From the NCBI GenBank assembly GCA_900768465.1, contig CAAGCY010000023.1:1-63449 (forward strand): 63,449 nt of DNA, given 5' to 3'. A program made the translations under genes and the position numbers. Below the pieces are notes generated by a model. That model did no database searches and was not told where the DNA came from. It saw nothing but the letters and a program-made list of their open reading frames with translations. The first letter of the stretch is position 1, and each line of letters begins with the position of its first letter. This DNA comes from Alphaproteobacteria bacterium (GTDB taxonomy: Bacteria > Pseudomonadota > Alphaproteobacteria > CAAGCB01 > CAG-977). Shown here piece after piece: positions 1 through 8,575 of this stretch.

Positions 1-579
1 AAAAGAGCAAAACTCGGCAGCGTCGGCAGACCGATTGGCTTCCCCTCTTTTTCATTGGGACGGAAAGGAAACGACAATTCCGCCGCTAACGGGAAACAAT
101 CTCAAAAACGGGGGCGGTTCACGTCGGGACGTGTTGCAGAAGCAAACGCCCGTGTCGGTCGCGGCAATTTAAGCAAAGGAACCGGCGTCAAGAAAAGAGC
201 GGAACTCGGCAGGGCTAAGTTTTCTCCGCTTTCGGTAGACGGTGTCGTCAATTCGTTAAAAGATGCCGCCAAGAATATTGCTGACAAGCTGCGTGAAACC
301 GTTTCCAATATCGGCGGTCGTCGGGAAGTGCGCAACGAAATCCGTGCGCGGGCAAAATACAGGTGCGCTCTTAAAACCACTAAGCAGACACGGCAAAAGA
401 AAGCGGTTCTGTCTAAAGGAAATGCACGTACGGAAGTCAAAAAAGTCAATTTGATGAAAACGTTGAAGCGCAACTCGGTGGGACCGAGCATCCGCACGTC
501 GGATCGTCAAAGCGTGACGCAAAGAATGAATACGTCCCCCGCTTTGAAAAAGGCTATGCTTGCCGCGCGGACGCGCTGA
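1..579 (+). CDS. Hypothetical very basic protein, 5'-truncated
   Basis: The frame is open from the first base of the window to the TGA at 577-579, so the gene probably starts upstream; a TTG at 55 is the only internal start near the edge and has no convincing ribosome binding site. The visible 192 residues are extremely rich in Lys, Arg and Gly, with no membrane segment and no motif I recognise. A short KRA(K/E)LG module occurs at the window edge and again near base 193, and the underlying DNA repeats too. One amphipathic stretch (VNSLKDAAKNIADKL) may be helical. Its end overlaps the end of the convergent MATE gene by 26 bases. Nucleic-acid binding is possible from charge alone; I assign no function. 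Confidence 0.5.
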   Translation, partial: KRAKLGSVGRPIGFPSFSLGRKGNDNSAANGKQSQKRGRFTSGRVAEANARVGRGNLSKGTGVKKRAELGRAKFSPLSVDGVVNSLKDAAKNIADKLRETVSNIGGRREVRNEIRARAKYRCALKTTKQTRQKKAVLSKGNARTEVKKVNLMKTLKRNSVGPSIRTSDRQSVTQRMNTSPALKKAMLAARTR

Positions 580-1927
580 TGTCGTGTTTCGGATATTTTC
601 TGCGAATGACGATATAGGCGGCGGTCAGAACGACGGTCGTTACCGCCCATGAAACGGGGTATGATAAAAACAGGTGCGTAAAGGTGTGGTATTTCGGGAT
701 TTGAAACAATGTTGCAATCCAGACAATCCTCAGACCGCACGCGCCCGCCAAAGCGATGACGGCGGGAACGAACGATGACCCCAATCCGCGCAAAGCGCCC
801 GTCATAATATCCATCCAGCCGCACAGAACATACGGCACGCCGACCATTTTCAGGCGCACCAGTCCCGCCTCTATCGCCGCCGCGTCGCTGGTGTAAATGC
901 CCAGCAGAGCCGTGCCGAACACAATGGCGACAGTTCCCAAAACAATGCCGATAACCGTGCCGCAGCCCAAAGCGCAAAGTGTGATTTTGTTGATGCGGGC
1001 GTAGCGTTTCGCGCCGATGTTGCGGCTGATGAAGGTCGTTGCCGTCGGCTGAAAAGCGTTCATGCTTATCCAAATAAAGCAGTCCACGTTTTGCGACGCC
1101 GCCGTTCCCGCCATATATACGGGACCGAACGAATTGACGGCAGACTGAATCACCATGTTGGACAGGCTGAACACAACGCTTTGAAAGCCCGCGGGAATCC
1201 CCAGCTTTAAAATATTCAAAACGATTTCGGGATTTAAACGGATTTGATTGAAAAAGATTTTCGACGAATCCTTGCGCCGCGCCAGAGAGGTTAAAACCAA
1301 AGTCATCGCCAGCGTTTGTGAAATCACGGTGGCGACGGCGACGCCCGCGACATCCATTTTAAAGCCCATGACAAACACCAAATTCAAAATGACGTTTGTA
1401 ATTCCCGCCGCGATTAAAAACATCAGCGGCTTTTTCGTTTCGCCGTTCGCATACAAAATCGCCGCCCCGAAATTATAGATTGCCGTCGGAATCATGCCGA
1501 AAAAATAAATCTTCGTATACAAAACGGACAACGGCAAAACGCTTTCGGGCGTTTGCATCAAAACCAAAATCCGCGCGGAAAAAACAACGCCGACGACGGC
1601 GGAAAAAACTCCGGCAATTCCGCCCAAAGCAAGCGAAGTATGGACGACGCGGCGCAGATATTTGTAATTTTGGGCTCCCAAACACCGTGACGCCAAAACG
1701 TTTGTGCCGATGCTCATGCCGATAAAGAAATTCGTCAGCAGACTGATGAGCGCGACCGTCGATCCGACCGCCGCCAGCGAATGGGTCGATCCGAAGTTGC
1801 CCAATACGGCGATGTCGGACGCGTTGAACAACAGCTGCAAAACGCTTGCCGCCATCAAAGGAATGGCAAACCGCAGCATTGACGGCAACAGCGCGCCGTC
1901 CGTCATATCGATTTCGGATTTGGTCAT
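554..1927 (-). CDS. MATE family efflux transporter (first of three)
   Basis: A 457-residue multidrug and toxin extrusion protein, an inner-membrane antiporter expected to export organic cations or related compounds using Na+ or H+ gradients. About 12 hydrophobic segments are seen, in the two-bundle MATE arrangement, and the N-terminus MTDGALLPSMLRFAIPLM is typical of the family. The ATG at 1927 is chosen over an earlier in-frame start because GGGAGG lies about 8 bases upstream and the extra N-terminal residues are Cys-rich and unlike MATE proteins. It is divergent from the SUMF1-domain gene at 2047. Substrate cannot be read from the sequence. It could equally be annotated DinF/NorM-like. Confidence 0.9.
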   Translation of the reverse strand: MTKSEIDMTDGALLPSMLRFAIPLMAASVLQLLFNASDIAVLGNFGSTHSLAAVGSTVALISLLTNFFIGMSIGTNVLASRCLGAQNYKYLRRVVHTSLALGGIAGVFSAVVGVVFSARILVLMQTPESVLPLSVLYTKIYFFGMIPTAIYNFGAAILYANGETKKPLMFLIAAGITNVILNLVFVMGFKMDVAGVAVATVISQTLAMTLVLTSLARRKDSSKIFFNQIRLNPEIVLNILKLGIPAGFQSVVFSLSNMVIQSAVNSFGPVYMAGTAASQNVDCFIWISMNAFQPTATTFISRNIGAKRYARINKITLCALGCGTVIGIVLGTVAIVFGTALLGIYTSDAAAIEAGLVRLKMVGVPYVLCGWMDIMTGALRGLGSSFVPAVIALAGACGLRIVWIATLFQIPKYHTFTHLFLSYPVSWAVTTVVLTAAYIVIRRKYPKHDISASARQA

Positions 1928-2046
1928 GGAAGCCTCCCTTGCGCGGGAATATAATCCCAAAAACCAGAAATGTGTAAAATTTTTTGTAAGTAACGATAAA
2001 ACATTTACGTTACAGACATATCGGATATGGATAAGGGAAAGAATCG

Positions 2047-2976
2047 ATGAACAACAACATGAAAAATACAATTCTTGCCGTCGGTATGGCGATGTTTTTT
2101 TGCACGGGCTTCGGTGCGGATAACGGCGGGCGCAAAATGTTCAGACGCAGCACGACGGTTGAAAAAGAACGTCCGCAATTAAACGAAGAAACAAAGCGGC
2201 TGATTGCCGCTTACCGTCAGAATCCGACAGAGGAAAACAAAGCCGCTTTGCGCCGTCAGGTCGAAGCCAATTATGACAAAGTCATCGCCCGTAAAAAAGC
2301 CAAACTGGAAGAATTGAAGCAAACGGCGCGGCACGCGTCCAAAATTCAAGAAATGCAGGAAATTGTCGATGAAGTGATTCGCGACAGGGACAATCGCATC
2401 GAACAAAGTATGCGCCGTTTTACCGATTCACGTTTGCGTCCCGGCGCGCGCCAAGCCAAAGGCGGCTTTTTGCCCGTTTTGGGGGCGTCGGAAAACGTGG
2501 AAATCGCTTATACGCCCGTAACCAACCGCGATTATGACGAATTTTTAAAGCAAAACGGCAAAGCACCGACAAACGCCGCGCCGAACCATCCCGCCGTCAA
2601 CGTGTCTTACAACGACGCGGTCGCTTATGCCCGCTGGCTGTCGGACAAAAACGGCGTCAATTACCGCCTGCCGACCGAAACGGAATGGGAATACGCCGCG
2701 GGACACATGCCCAAAGACGCCGATTTCAACAACGGCGTTTCGACCGCGACAACGGCTGTGGACGCCTACAAAGAAACTTTATCCGCCAGCGGTGCGATAG
2801 ACATGTGGGGCAACTGCTGGGAATGGACGGCGACCCCGAAAAACGGCGGTTTTGCCGTTAAAGGCGGCGCGTTTGATTCGCCCCGTATGAAATGCCGCAC
2901 GGAAACGCGCGACGAAACCCGCAATGCCGCGACGACGTATGCGAACGTATGCTTTCGGCTGGTGCGCGAAAAGTGA
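2047..2976 (+). CDS. Secreted SUMF1/formylglycine-enzyme-like domain protein
   Basis: A 309-residue protein. Residues 1-23 form a signal peptide (MKNTILAVGMAMFFCTGFG core). Residues about 40-125 are charged and likely coiled coil. The rest is a C-lectin-fold SUMF1 domain: VTNRDYDEFL, HPAVNVSYNDAVAYARWLS, YRLPTETEWEYAA, DMWGNCWEWTA and a terminal NVCFRLVRE. True formylglycine-generating enzymes need a catalytic Cys pair near the C-terminus; only one Cys is in that area, so sulfatase activation is unlikely and a structural or binding role in the envelope is more probable. AAGGGAAAG precedes the start. It is 14 bases from the repeat-peptide gene, so the two are probably co-transcribed. Confidence 0.85.
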   Translation: MNNNMKNTILAVGMAMFFCTGFGADNGGRKMFRRSTTVEKERPQLNEETKRLIAAYRQNPTEENKAALRRQVEANYDKVIARKKAKLEELKQTARHASKIQEMQEIVDEVIRDRDNRIEQSMRRFTDSRLRPGARQAKGGFLPVLGASENVEIAYTPVTNRDYDEFLKQNGKAPTNAAPNHPAVNVSYNDAVAYARWLSDKNGVNYRLPTETEWEYAAGHMPKDADFNNGVSTATTAVDAYKETLSASGAIDMWGNCWEWTATPKNGGFAVKGGAFDSPRMKCRTETRDETRNAATTYANVCFRLVREK

Positions 2977-2990
2977 AAAGGAGAAAAATC

Positions 2991-3251
2991 ATGAATAAAA
3001 TATTTGTTGCTTTATTGGTTTTGGCTTTTGTCGGATTTGAAACTCCCGTTCGCGCCGAAGAAAGCGTAACCGCCGAAACAACGGCTGAAAATCCCGAAGG
3101 ATTGAAAGACGGCTTGAAAGACGGACTGAAGTACGGATTAAAAGACGGACTGAAAGAGGGGTTGAAAAACGGCTCGCAAAAATCAACGGCGGCAACGGGG
3201 AAAAAGAAACTGAAATACGGATTGAAAAACGGGAACAAAAAAGCCCGCTGA
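2991..3251 (+). CDS. Small secreted DGLK-repeat peptide
   Basis: An 86-residue protein with a clear signal peptide (MNKIFVALLVLAFVGFETPVRA, cleavage after ARA) and a mature part built from tetrapeptides. Six consecutive units of GLK plus D, Y, E or N run from about base 3099 to 3170, encoded by 12-bp DNA repeats, and a partial second set (LKYGLKNG) lies near the C-terminus after a Ser/Thr/Lys linker. The mature chain is strongly basic. AAGGAG precedes the ATG at 2991. It follows the SUMF1-domain gene by 14 bases and is followed directly by a terminator, so it is the last gene of that pair. I know of no family with this repeat; function unknown. Confidence 0.75.
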   Translation: MNKIFVALLVLAFVGFETPVRAEESVTAETTAENPEGLKDGLKDGLKYGLKDGLKEGLKNGSQKSTAATGKKKLKYGLKNGNKKAR

Positions 3252-3260
3252 TACAAAAAA

Positions 3261-3286
3261 ACAAGCGGTGATTTCTCACCGCTTGT
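3261..3286. terminator. Bidirectional intrinsic terminator
   Basis: A perfect 11-bp stem (ACAAGCGGTGA with TCACCGCTTGT, loop TTTC) lies between the convergent repeat-peptide and RND genes. An A-run precedes it and a T-rich stretch follows it, so it can stop transcription in both directions. Confidence 0.85.
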
Positions 3287-3300
3287 TTTATGTCTGATTA

Positions 3301-6300
3301 TTATCGGTTTGCCATGCGGGCAAGACGTTCCTGTTCTCGCCGTTCCAGCTTGGCGTTTCGCTTGCTGTGGAACTTTTCGCGTCTGCGGACAAAGACCACA
3401 AACAGCATCGGGATAACGAAAATACCGAACAGCGTTGCGAAAATCATTCCGCCGAACACGGGCGTACCGACGGAACGGCGCGCCATCGCGCCCGCGCCCG
3501 CCGCAACCACCAAAGGCAGCAAGCCCAAAATGAACGACACAGCCGTCATCATCACCGCGCGGAAACGCAAGTGAGCCGCTTCAATCGCCGCTTCTTCGGG
3601 GTCTCTGCCCTGTTCGCGCAGGTCTTTTGCAAATTCGACAATCAAAATCGCGTTTTTGGACGCTTGAGCAATCAGCAGAATAAAGCCGATTTGAGCGTAC
3701 ACGTTGTTGACCAAGCCGAACACGTTCAAAAACACCATCGCGCCCATCAAAGCCACCGACACCGACAGCAAAACGGGAATGGGAATCATCCAGCTTTCAT
3801 ACAAAGCGACCAAGAACAGATACGCAAACAGGAACGCCAAAATCAACACGACCGTTGTTTGACCGCCCGCCGTTTTTTCCTGCAGGGACATCCCCGTCCA
3901 TTCGTAAGCGTAGCCTTTGGGCAATACCTGCATGGACAGTTTTTCCATCGCGTTCATCGCCTGTGTCGAACTGGATCCCGCCGCCGCCGAACCGTTGATT
4001 TTGACGGTCAGCGTGTTGTTGTAGCGCGTCAGAATCTGCGGTCCCAAAATCGATTTGATGGTCAACAGCGAACGCATCGGCACCATTTCGCCTTTGTTGT
4101 TGCGGACAAACAGACGACCCACGTCGTTTTGATTGCTGCGGGAATCTTCCCGTCCCTGCATGTTGACTTTGTAAATACGGCCGTTCAGCGTAAAGTCGTT
4201 GATGTACGAATACCCCAAAGTCGATTGCAACTGCGAAAAGACGTCTTTGATATTGACGCCCAAAATCTGCGCTTTGACGCGGTCAAGGTCGACGAACAAC
4301 TGCGGCGTCGCCGTATTGAACGTACTGTAGACCATGGTCATTTCGGGATTCTGGTTCGCCGCCATCAACAGTTTGTACATCACCTGTTCCATCTGTTGAG
4401 GCGTTTCGCCGCCCGCGTTTTGCAAACGGTAGTCAAAGCCGTTCGCCATGCCGACGCCGGGAATGGCGGGCAAGTTGAACGCGCGGATTTGCGCGCCCTG
4501 CACGGCGTTGAACTTGGGCTGCAGCGCTTTCAAAATCGCGGCAACCTGCATCGAAGTATCGCGGCGCACTTCATACGGTTTCAGACCGACAACCATCATG
4601 CCGAAGTTCGGTCCGTTGCCGCCGATCATGCTGTGTCCCGCAATCGCCATCGCGTTCGCTGTTGCGGGGTGCGAAGAAACAATTTTGTAAGCGTCGCGCA
4701 AAATAGCCAGCGTGCGGTCCTGCGATGCGCCTTCGGGCAGCTGAATGTCGACCATGAACATGCCTTGGTCTTCATCGGGCAGGAAGCCCGCGGGGGTTAT
4801 TTTGTTGATTTGCCATGCGCAGGCGATAACCGCCGCGATAATCAAAATCGACAGCGACGAATGACGCACCAGCTTTTTGACAATCGCGGTATAGCCGTCG
4901 CGTCCTTTGTCGATTTGACGCATGACCCACGGCACCAGCCCCGTTTTTTTCTTTTCTTCGCGGTGCAGCAGAATCGCGCACAAAGCGGGCGACAAAGTCA
5001 GCGCGTTCAACGCCGAAATCATCATTGAACACGACACGGTAACGGCGAACTGCTTGTACAGCTGACCGACAATGCCGGGGACGAAAATAACGGGAACGAA
5101 CACGGACAGAATAACCAACGTAATCGCGATAATCGGCGCGGTGATTTGGCTCATCGCCTTGGCGACCGCGTCGGGAATCGGCAAATCGGGTTCTTCTTCA
5201 ATCACGCGTTCGACGTTTTCCACGACCATAATCGCGTCGTCCACCACGATACCGATAACCAGCACGATGGACAGCAGAGAAATCGTGTTTGCCGAAATGC
5301 CGAACGGCGCCATAAAGATGAACGTACCAATCAAAGACACGGGAACGGCGACCGCGGGAATCAAAGTCGCGCGCCATGTTCCCAAAGACAGGAACACCGT
5401 CAGCAACACCAGAACAAACGCTTCGAAAATCGTGTGAACGACTTCGTTTACGGTCGATTCGATGAAAACCGTCGTGTCGAAAATGATGACATAGTCAACG
5501 CCGTCGGGGAAAAAGGCTTTCATTCTTTCCAGTTCGGCTTTGACGCCCTTGGCAACCTGCATCGCATTCGCGCCGGGGGCAAGGTTAATCATCGCGCCCG
5601 AAGCCGCCATGCCGTTGTACTGAATGACCGTCGAATAGGATGTCGTTCCCAGTTCGATTGTGGCAACGTCTTTCAGCCGCAAAGTGCCGCCGTCTTTGTC
5701 GGCGCGCAGAATGATGTTGCCGAATTCCTCGGCAGAGCTTAAACGCCCCGATGTTTTCAAAGTCAGCTGGATTTGCTGGTCTTTCGGAGCGGGAGCCGCG
5801 CCGACCGACCCGATGGCGGGCTGAATGTTCTGAGCGGAAATCGCCGCCATGACATCGTTGTTGGTCAGCCCCAAGTTCGCCAATCGCTGCGGGTCGATCC
5901 ACACGCGCATACTGTAGTCGATATCGCCGAACGTGTTGACTTCGCCGACGCCCGTCACACGCGCCAAAGTGTCTTTGACGTGCGCGGTCATATAGTTTGC
6001 CAAAAAGCTGGCTTCGCGCGAATGGTCGGGGGAGTACAGCGAAAACGCCATCAGCATGGACGACGTGTTCTTTTTCACCGTAATGCCCTGCTGTTGCACT
6101 TCGGACGGCAGTTTTGTCGAAATCTGGTTGATACGGTTCTGCACGTTGACGGTGTTCATGTCGGGATCGGTGTCCAAAGCGAACGTGATGGACAGGGAGT
6201 ACGTCCCGTCGTTCGCGCTGGTCGATTCCATGTAGAGCATGTTGTCAACGCCGTTGACTTGCGATTCGATGACTTGCGCGACGGTTTGTTCAATCACTTC

Positions 6301-6465
6301 CGCGGACGCGCCGGGGTATGTCGCCGATACGGACACGGACGGCGGCACCACGTCGGGCAACTGTGCGACGGGAATGGTGTACAAGGAAATCAAACCCGCA
6401 ATGGTAATGACCAGCGAAACAACGATGGCCAGACGCGGGCGTCGGATGAAAATCTGGGAAAACAT
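3301..6465 (-). CDS. RND multidrug efflux permease, AcrB/MexB type
   Basis: A 1054-residue inner-membrane proton-driven exporter of the hydrophobe/amphiphile efflux family. The N-terminus MFSQIFIRRPRLAIVVSLVI is the classic first transmembrane helix. The proton-relay segment GIVVDDAIMVVENVERV carries the paired Asp of TM4, and ASKNAILIVEFAKDL carries the TM10 Lys; both large periplasmic loops are present and the length is standard. It lies 11 bases downstream of its membrane-fusion partner and has no outer membrane factor gene next to it, so it must use one from elsewhere, possibly the TolC-like protein at 21542. Substrates such as bile salts, dyes or antibiotics are inferred from the family only. 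Confidence 0.97.
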   Translation of the reverse strand: MFSQIFIRRPRLAIVVSLVITIAGLISLYTIPVAQLPDVVPPSVSVSATYPGASAEVIEQTVAQVIESQVNGVDNMLYMESTSANDGTYSLSITFALDTDPDMNTVNVQNRINQISTKLPSEVQQQGITVKKNTSSMLMAFSLYSPDHSREASFLANYMTAHVKDTLARVTGVGEVNTFGDIDYSMRVWIDPQRLANLGLTNNDVMAAISAQNIQPAIGSVGAAPAPKDQQIQLTLKTSGRLSSAEEFGNIILRADKDGGTLRLKDVATIELGTTSYSTVIQYNGMAASGAMINLAPGANAMQVAKGVKAELERMKAFFPDGVDYVIIFDTTVFIESTVNEVVHTIFEAFVLVLLTVFLSLGTWRATLIPAVAVPVSLIGTFIFMAPFGISANTISLLSIVLVIGIVVDDAIMVVENVERVIEEEPDLPIPDAVAKAMSQITAPIIAITLVILSVFVPVIFVPGIVGQLYKQFAVTVSCSMMISALNALTLSPALCAILLHREEKKKTGLVPWVMRQIDKGRDGYTAIVKKLVRHSSLSILIIAAVIACAWQINKITPAGFLPDEDQGMFMVDIQLPEGASQDRTLAILRDAYKIVSSHPATANAMAIAGHSMIGGNGPNFGMMVVGLKPYEVRRDTSMQVAAILKALQPKFNAVQGAQIRAFNLPAIPGVGMANGFDYRLQNAGGETPQQMEQVMYKLLMAANQNPEMTMVYSTFNTATPQLFVDLDRVKAQILGVNIKDVFSQLQSTLGYSYINDFTLNGRIYKVNMQGREDSRSNQNDVGRLFVRNNKGEMVPMRSLLTIKSILGPQILTRYNNTLTVKINGSAAAGSSSTQAMNAMEKLSMQVLPKGYAYEWTGMSLQEKTAGGQTTVVLILAFLFAYLFLVALYESWMIPIPVLLSVSVALMGAMVFLNVFGLVNNVYAQIGFILLIAQASKNAILIVEFAKDLREQGRDPEEAAIEAAHLRFRAVMMTAVSFILGLLPLVVAAGAGAMARRSVGTPVFGGMIFATLFGIFVIPMLFVVFVRRREKFHSKRNAKLERREQERLARMANR

Positions 6466-6476
6466 GACGTTATTCC

Positions 6477-7637
6477 TTATTTCTGGGCGGGATCAGCGGA
6501 TTTTTTCGCCGTTTCAGCCGTTTTCGCGGCGGGAACGTCGACGATGACTTCCGCACCCGGACGAACTTTCTGCAAGCCTTCAATCATAACGCGGTCGCCG
6601 GCTTCCAGCCCTTCGTTGACGATATAGTCTTTGCCCTGTTCGCCGCCGATGACAATCGGTTTGTTGGCGACTTTGTTCTGCGCGTCGACCGTATAGACGT
6701 ATTTGCCGGCGGCCGAAGACATAACGGCGGCTTGCGGAACCAGAATTTTTTCGACGGGGGCGTCGTATTCCAGCAAAACGGAAACGAACTGACCGGAAAC
6801 CAGCTGTTTCGACGGGTTCGGGAATTCGGCGCGCAGTTTGACGGTGTCGGTGGTTTCACCGACGGTTACGTCCGTAAAGTTGATTTTGCCGCCGTAGCGG
6901 TAAGCCGATCCGTCAGCCATAATCAAAGAAACGGACAATTCGCTGCTTGTCCCGAACACGCCCGCGTTTTGCATGGTCAGCAATTCGCGTTCGGAAACGC
7001 TGAACAAAACATACATGGGATCGCTGCTGACCAACGTTGCCAGAACGGAATTCGACGGCAGGTATTCGCCGACCGAATAATTCGCCAATCCGACCTTGCC
7101 CGTGAAAGGTGCTTTGACATCCGTATAGCTCAAATCCAGTTTAGCCAGATTCAAAGCGGCTTTCGCCTGCAAAACGGCGGCTTTTGCGACGCTGTTTTCG
7201 GCTTCGCGCGTATCGACGGAGGATTGGGAAATATTGCCGCTTTTGCGCAATTCCAAAGCGCGCTTGTAGTTCAAATCCGCGTTTTTGGCGTCGGCTTCGG
7301 CTTTTGCCAGATTGGCAGCCGCTTCCGCAACCTTGGCTTCAAACGGTTCACGTTCCAAAGTGAAAAGCAGTTGTCCTTTTTTGACAATGGCGCCTTCTTC
7401 GAACAGTCGGTCTTTTAAAAAGCCGGCGACGCGCGCTTTCAAATCGACGGACGAAACCGCGTCGATGCGGCCGGGAAAATCAAAGCGTTCCGTGTACGGA
7501 TAATAGCCGACTTTGACGACGGAAACGTGTTGTTTCGGCGCGGTCTGGGCGACATTCGCCTTTTTTTCAAAGCAGCCGCTCAGACACAAAACGAAAGCGA
7601 GCAGACAGACCGATAAATTACGATAAGATTTGAACAT
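6477..7637 (-). CDS. RND efflux periplasmic adaptor lipoprotein
   Basis: A 386-residue membrane-fusion protein that links the downstream RND permease to an outer membrane channel. The N-terminus has a lipoprotein signal ending in LSGC, so it is probably anchored by an acylated Cys. Barrel-sandwich halves (VAGFLKDRLFEEGAIVKKGQLLF and VKAPFTGKVGLANYSVGEYL in outline), an alpha-hairpin of Ala/Lys-rich helices at about 95-155, and a beta-barrel with the VPQAAV motif follow in the expected order. The ATG at 7637 is preferred to a GTG six bases earlier because GGGGAG then sits at normal spacing. A good promoter lies just upstream. Confidence 0.95.
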   Translation of the reverse strand: MFKSYRNLSVCLLAFVLCLSGCFEKKANVAQTAPKQHVSVVKVGYYPYTERFDFPGRIDAVSSVDLKARVAGFLKDRLFEEGAIVKKGQLLFTLEREPFEAKVAEAAANLAKAEADAKNADLNYKRALELRKSGNISQSSVDTREAENSVAKAAVLQAKAALNLAKLDLSYTDVKAPFTGKVGLANYSVGEYLPSNSVLATLVSSDPMYVLFSVSERELLTMQNAGVFGTSSELSVSLIMADGSAYRYGGKINFTDVTVGETTDTVKLRAEFPNPSKQLVSGQFVSVLLEYDAPVEKILVPQAAVMSSAAGKYVYTVDAQNKVANKPIVIGGEQGKDYIVNEGLEAGDRVMIEGLQKVRPGAEVIVDVPAAKTAETAKKSADPAQK

Positions 7638-7688
7638 TTGCACTTCTCCCCTATAGGGTTGCGGTTAGAGTACGATAATCAATCCCTC

Positions 7689-7717
7689 TTTATACATAAA
7701 AGGGGCTGTACACTCAA
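7689..7717 (-). promoter_or_regulatory. Predicted promoter of the RND pump operon
   Basis: On the minus strand TTGAGT and TATAAA are separated by exactly 17 bases, about 50 bases upstream of the adaptor start. The leader contains a small palindrome CCCTATAGGG (7648-7657) directly before the ribosome binding site. No separate regulator gene is adjacent. Confidence 0.6.
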
Positions 7718-7724
7718 GCGATTT

Positions 7725-8573
7725 TTAAGCCAAAGCCGTTTGTTTTACCCACCAGTTCGGATGGGTCGCCGCGATGTCTTCGGCGGCGTTTGCCGCGTTT
7801 TCGGGTGTTCGGAACAAACCGAAACACGTTCCGCCGCTGCCCGACATTGCCGAAAACAGGCAAAGCGGCTGATTTTCAATGACGTGCAGGACTTCCGCCA
7901 CCGCGGGTTCAAGGGCGCACGTCGCGTCCTGCAAATCGTTGTGCCGCTTTTTCAATTCGCCGATGAATTCGGCGGCGTCCGCGCAATTTTGCGTCAACGG
8001 CATCGGTTCGGAAAAAACGGGTTTGCGGGTTTTGAAAACAGCGGGCGTCGAAACGGGTTTGTTCGGATTGACCAAAACAACGGGCAGAGCGGGAATTTCC
8101 GGCGCGGGAGTCAAAACTTCGCCCACCCCCGACACTTGAACGGCTTTACCTGCCAGACACGACGGCACATCCGCCCCCAATTCCAAAGCCAAAGCGTACA
8201 GTTTTTCGTCGGGAAGCGTTTTCTTCCACAGGACTTGCAGTGCTTTCAGCGCTGCCGCCGCGTCCGTCGATCCGCCGCCGATTCCCGACGCTATCGGCAG
8301 GTTTTTTTCCAAAACCAGATGCGCGTTCGGTTCGATTCCCAGCGCCGCCGCCAATTTGCGCGCGGCTTTGATGACGATGTTGTCTTCGCCCGCCGACAAA
8401 TCGGGCGCGCCGATGATTTCAAGACTCAGCCCGTCCGCTTGTTTCGCCGTAATCACGTCGCCGTCCAGGGCGAACGCGAACAGGCTGTCCAACAAATGGT
8501 ATCCGTCGGGACGTTTTCCCGTGACGTGCAGATACAGATTGATTTTTGCGGGAGCTTTGACGGAAACGGACAT
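7725..8573 (-). CDS. ispE: 4-diphosphocytidyl-2-C-methyl-D-erythritol kinase
   Basis: A 282-residue GHMP kinase that phosphorylates CDP-methylerythritol in the MEP route to isoprenoids. The substrate motif PAKINLYLHV with KRPDGYHLLDS is at the N-terminus, the ATP-binding glycine loop LPIASGIGGGSTDAAAAL is near the middle, and the third GHMP motif SGSGGTCFGLF is near the end. Length matches the family. Two bases separate it from the TPR lipoprotein gene upstream, so the two form an operon, an arrangement common in alphaproteobacteria. The final residues are close to the promoter region of the RND operon, and no terminator is obvious between them. Confidence 0.97.
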   Translation of the reverse strand: MSVSVKAPAKINLYLHVTGKRPDGYHLLDSLFAFALDGDVITAKQADGLSLEIIGAPDLSAGEDNIVIKAARKLAAALGIEPNAHLVLEKNLPIASGIGGGSTDAAAALKALQVLWKKTLPDEKLYALALELGADVPSCLAGKAVQVSGVGEVLTPAPEIPALPVVLVNPNKPVSTPAVFKTRKPVFSEPMPLTQNCADAAEFIGELKKRHNDLQDATCALEPAVAEVLHVIENQPLCLFSAMSGSGGTCFGLFRTPENAANAAEDIAATHPNWWVKQTALA

Positions 8574-8575
8574 TG

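Noticed and set aside
2047..2976. Formylglycine-generating enzyme (sulfatase activator)
   Set aside because: Only one Cys lies in the C-terminal active-site area, and no sulfatase with the CxPxR motif is nearby; kept as a SUMF1-domain protein only.
3367..5028. A 553-codon open frame opposite the RND permease gene
   Set aside because: It is a codon-bias shadow of a clear AcrB-type gene, with Arg/His/Gln-rich composition and no start site. Similar shadows lie opposite pnp, groEL, atpA and atpD.
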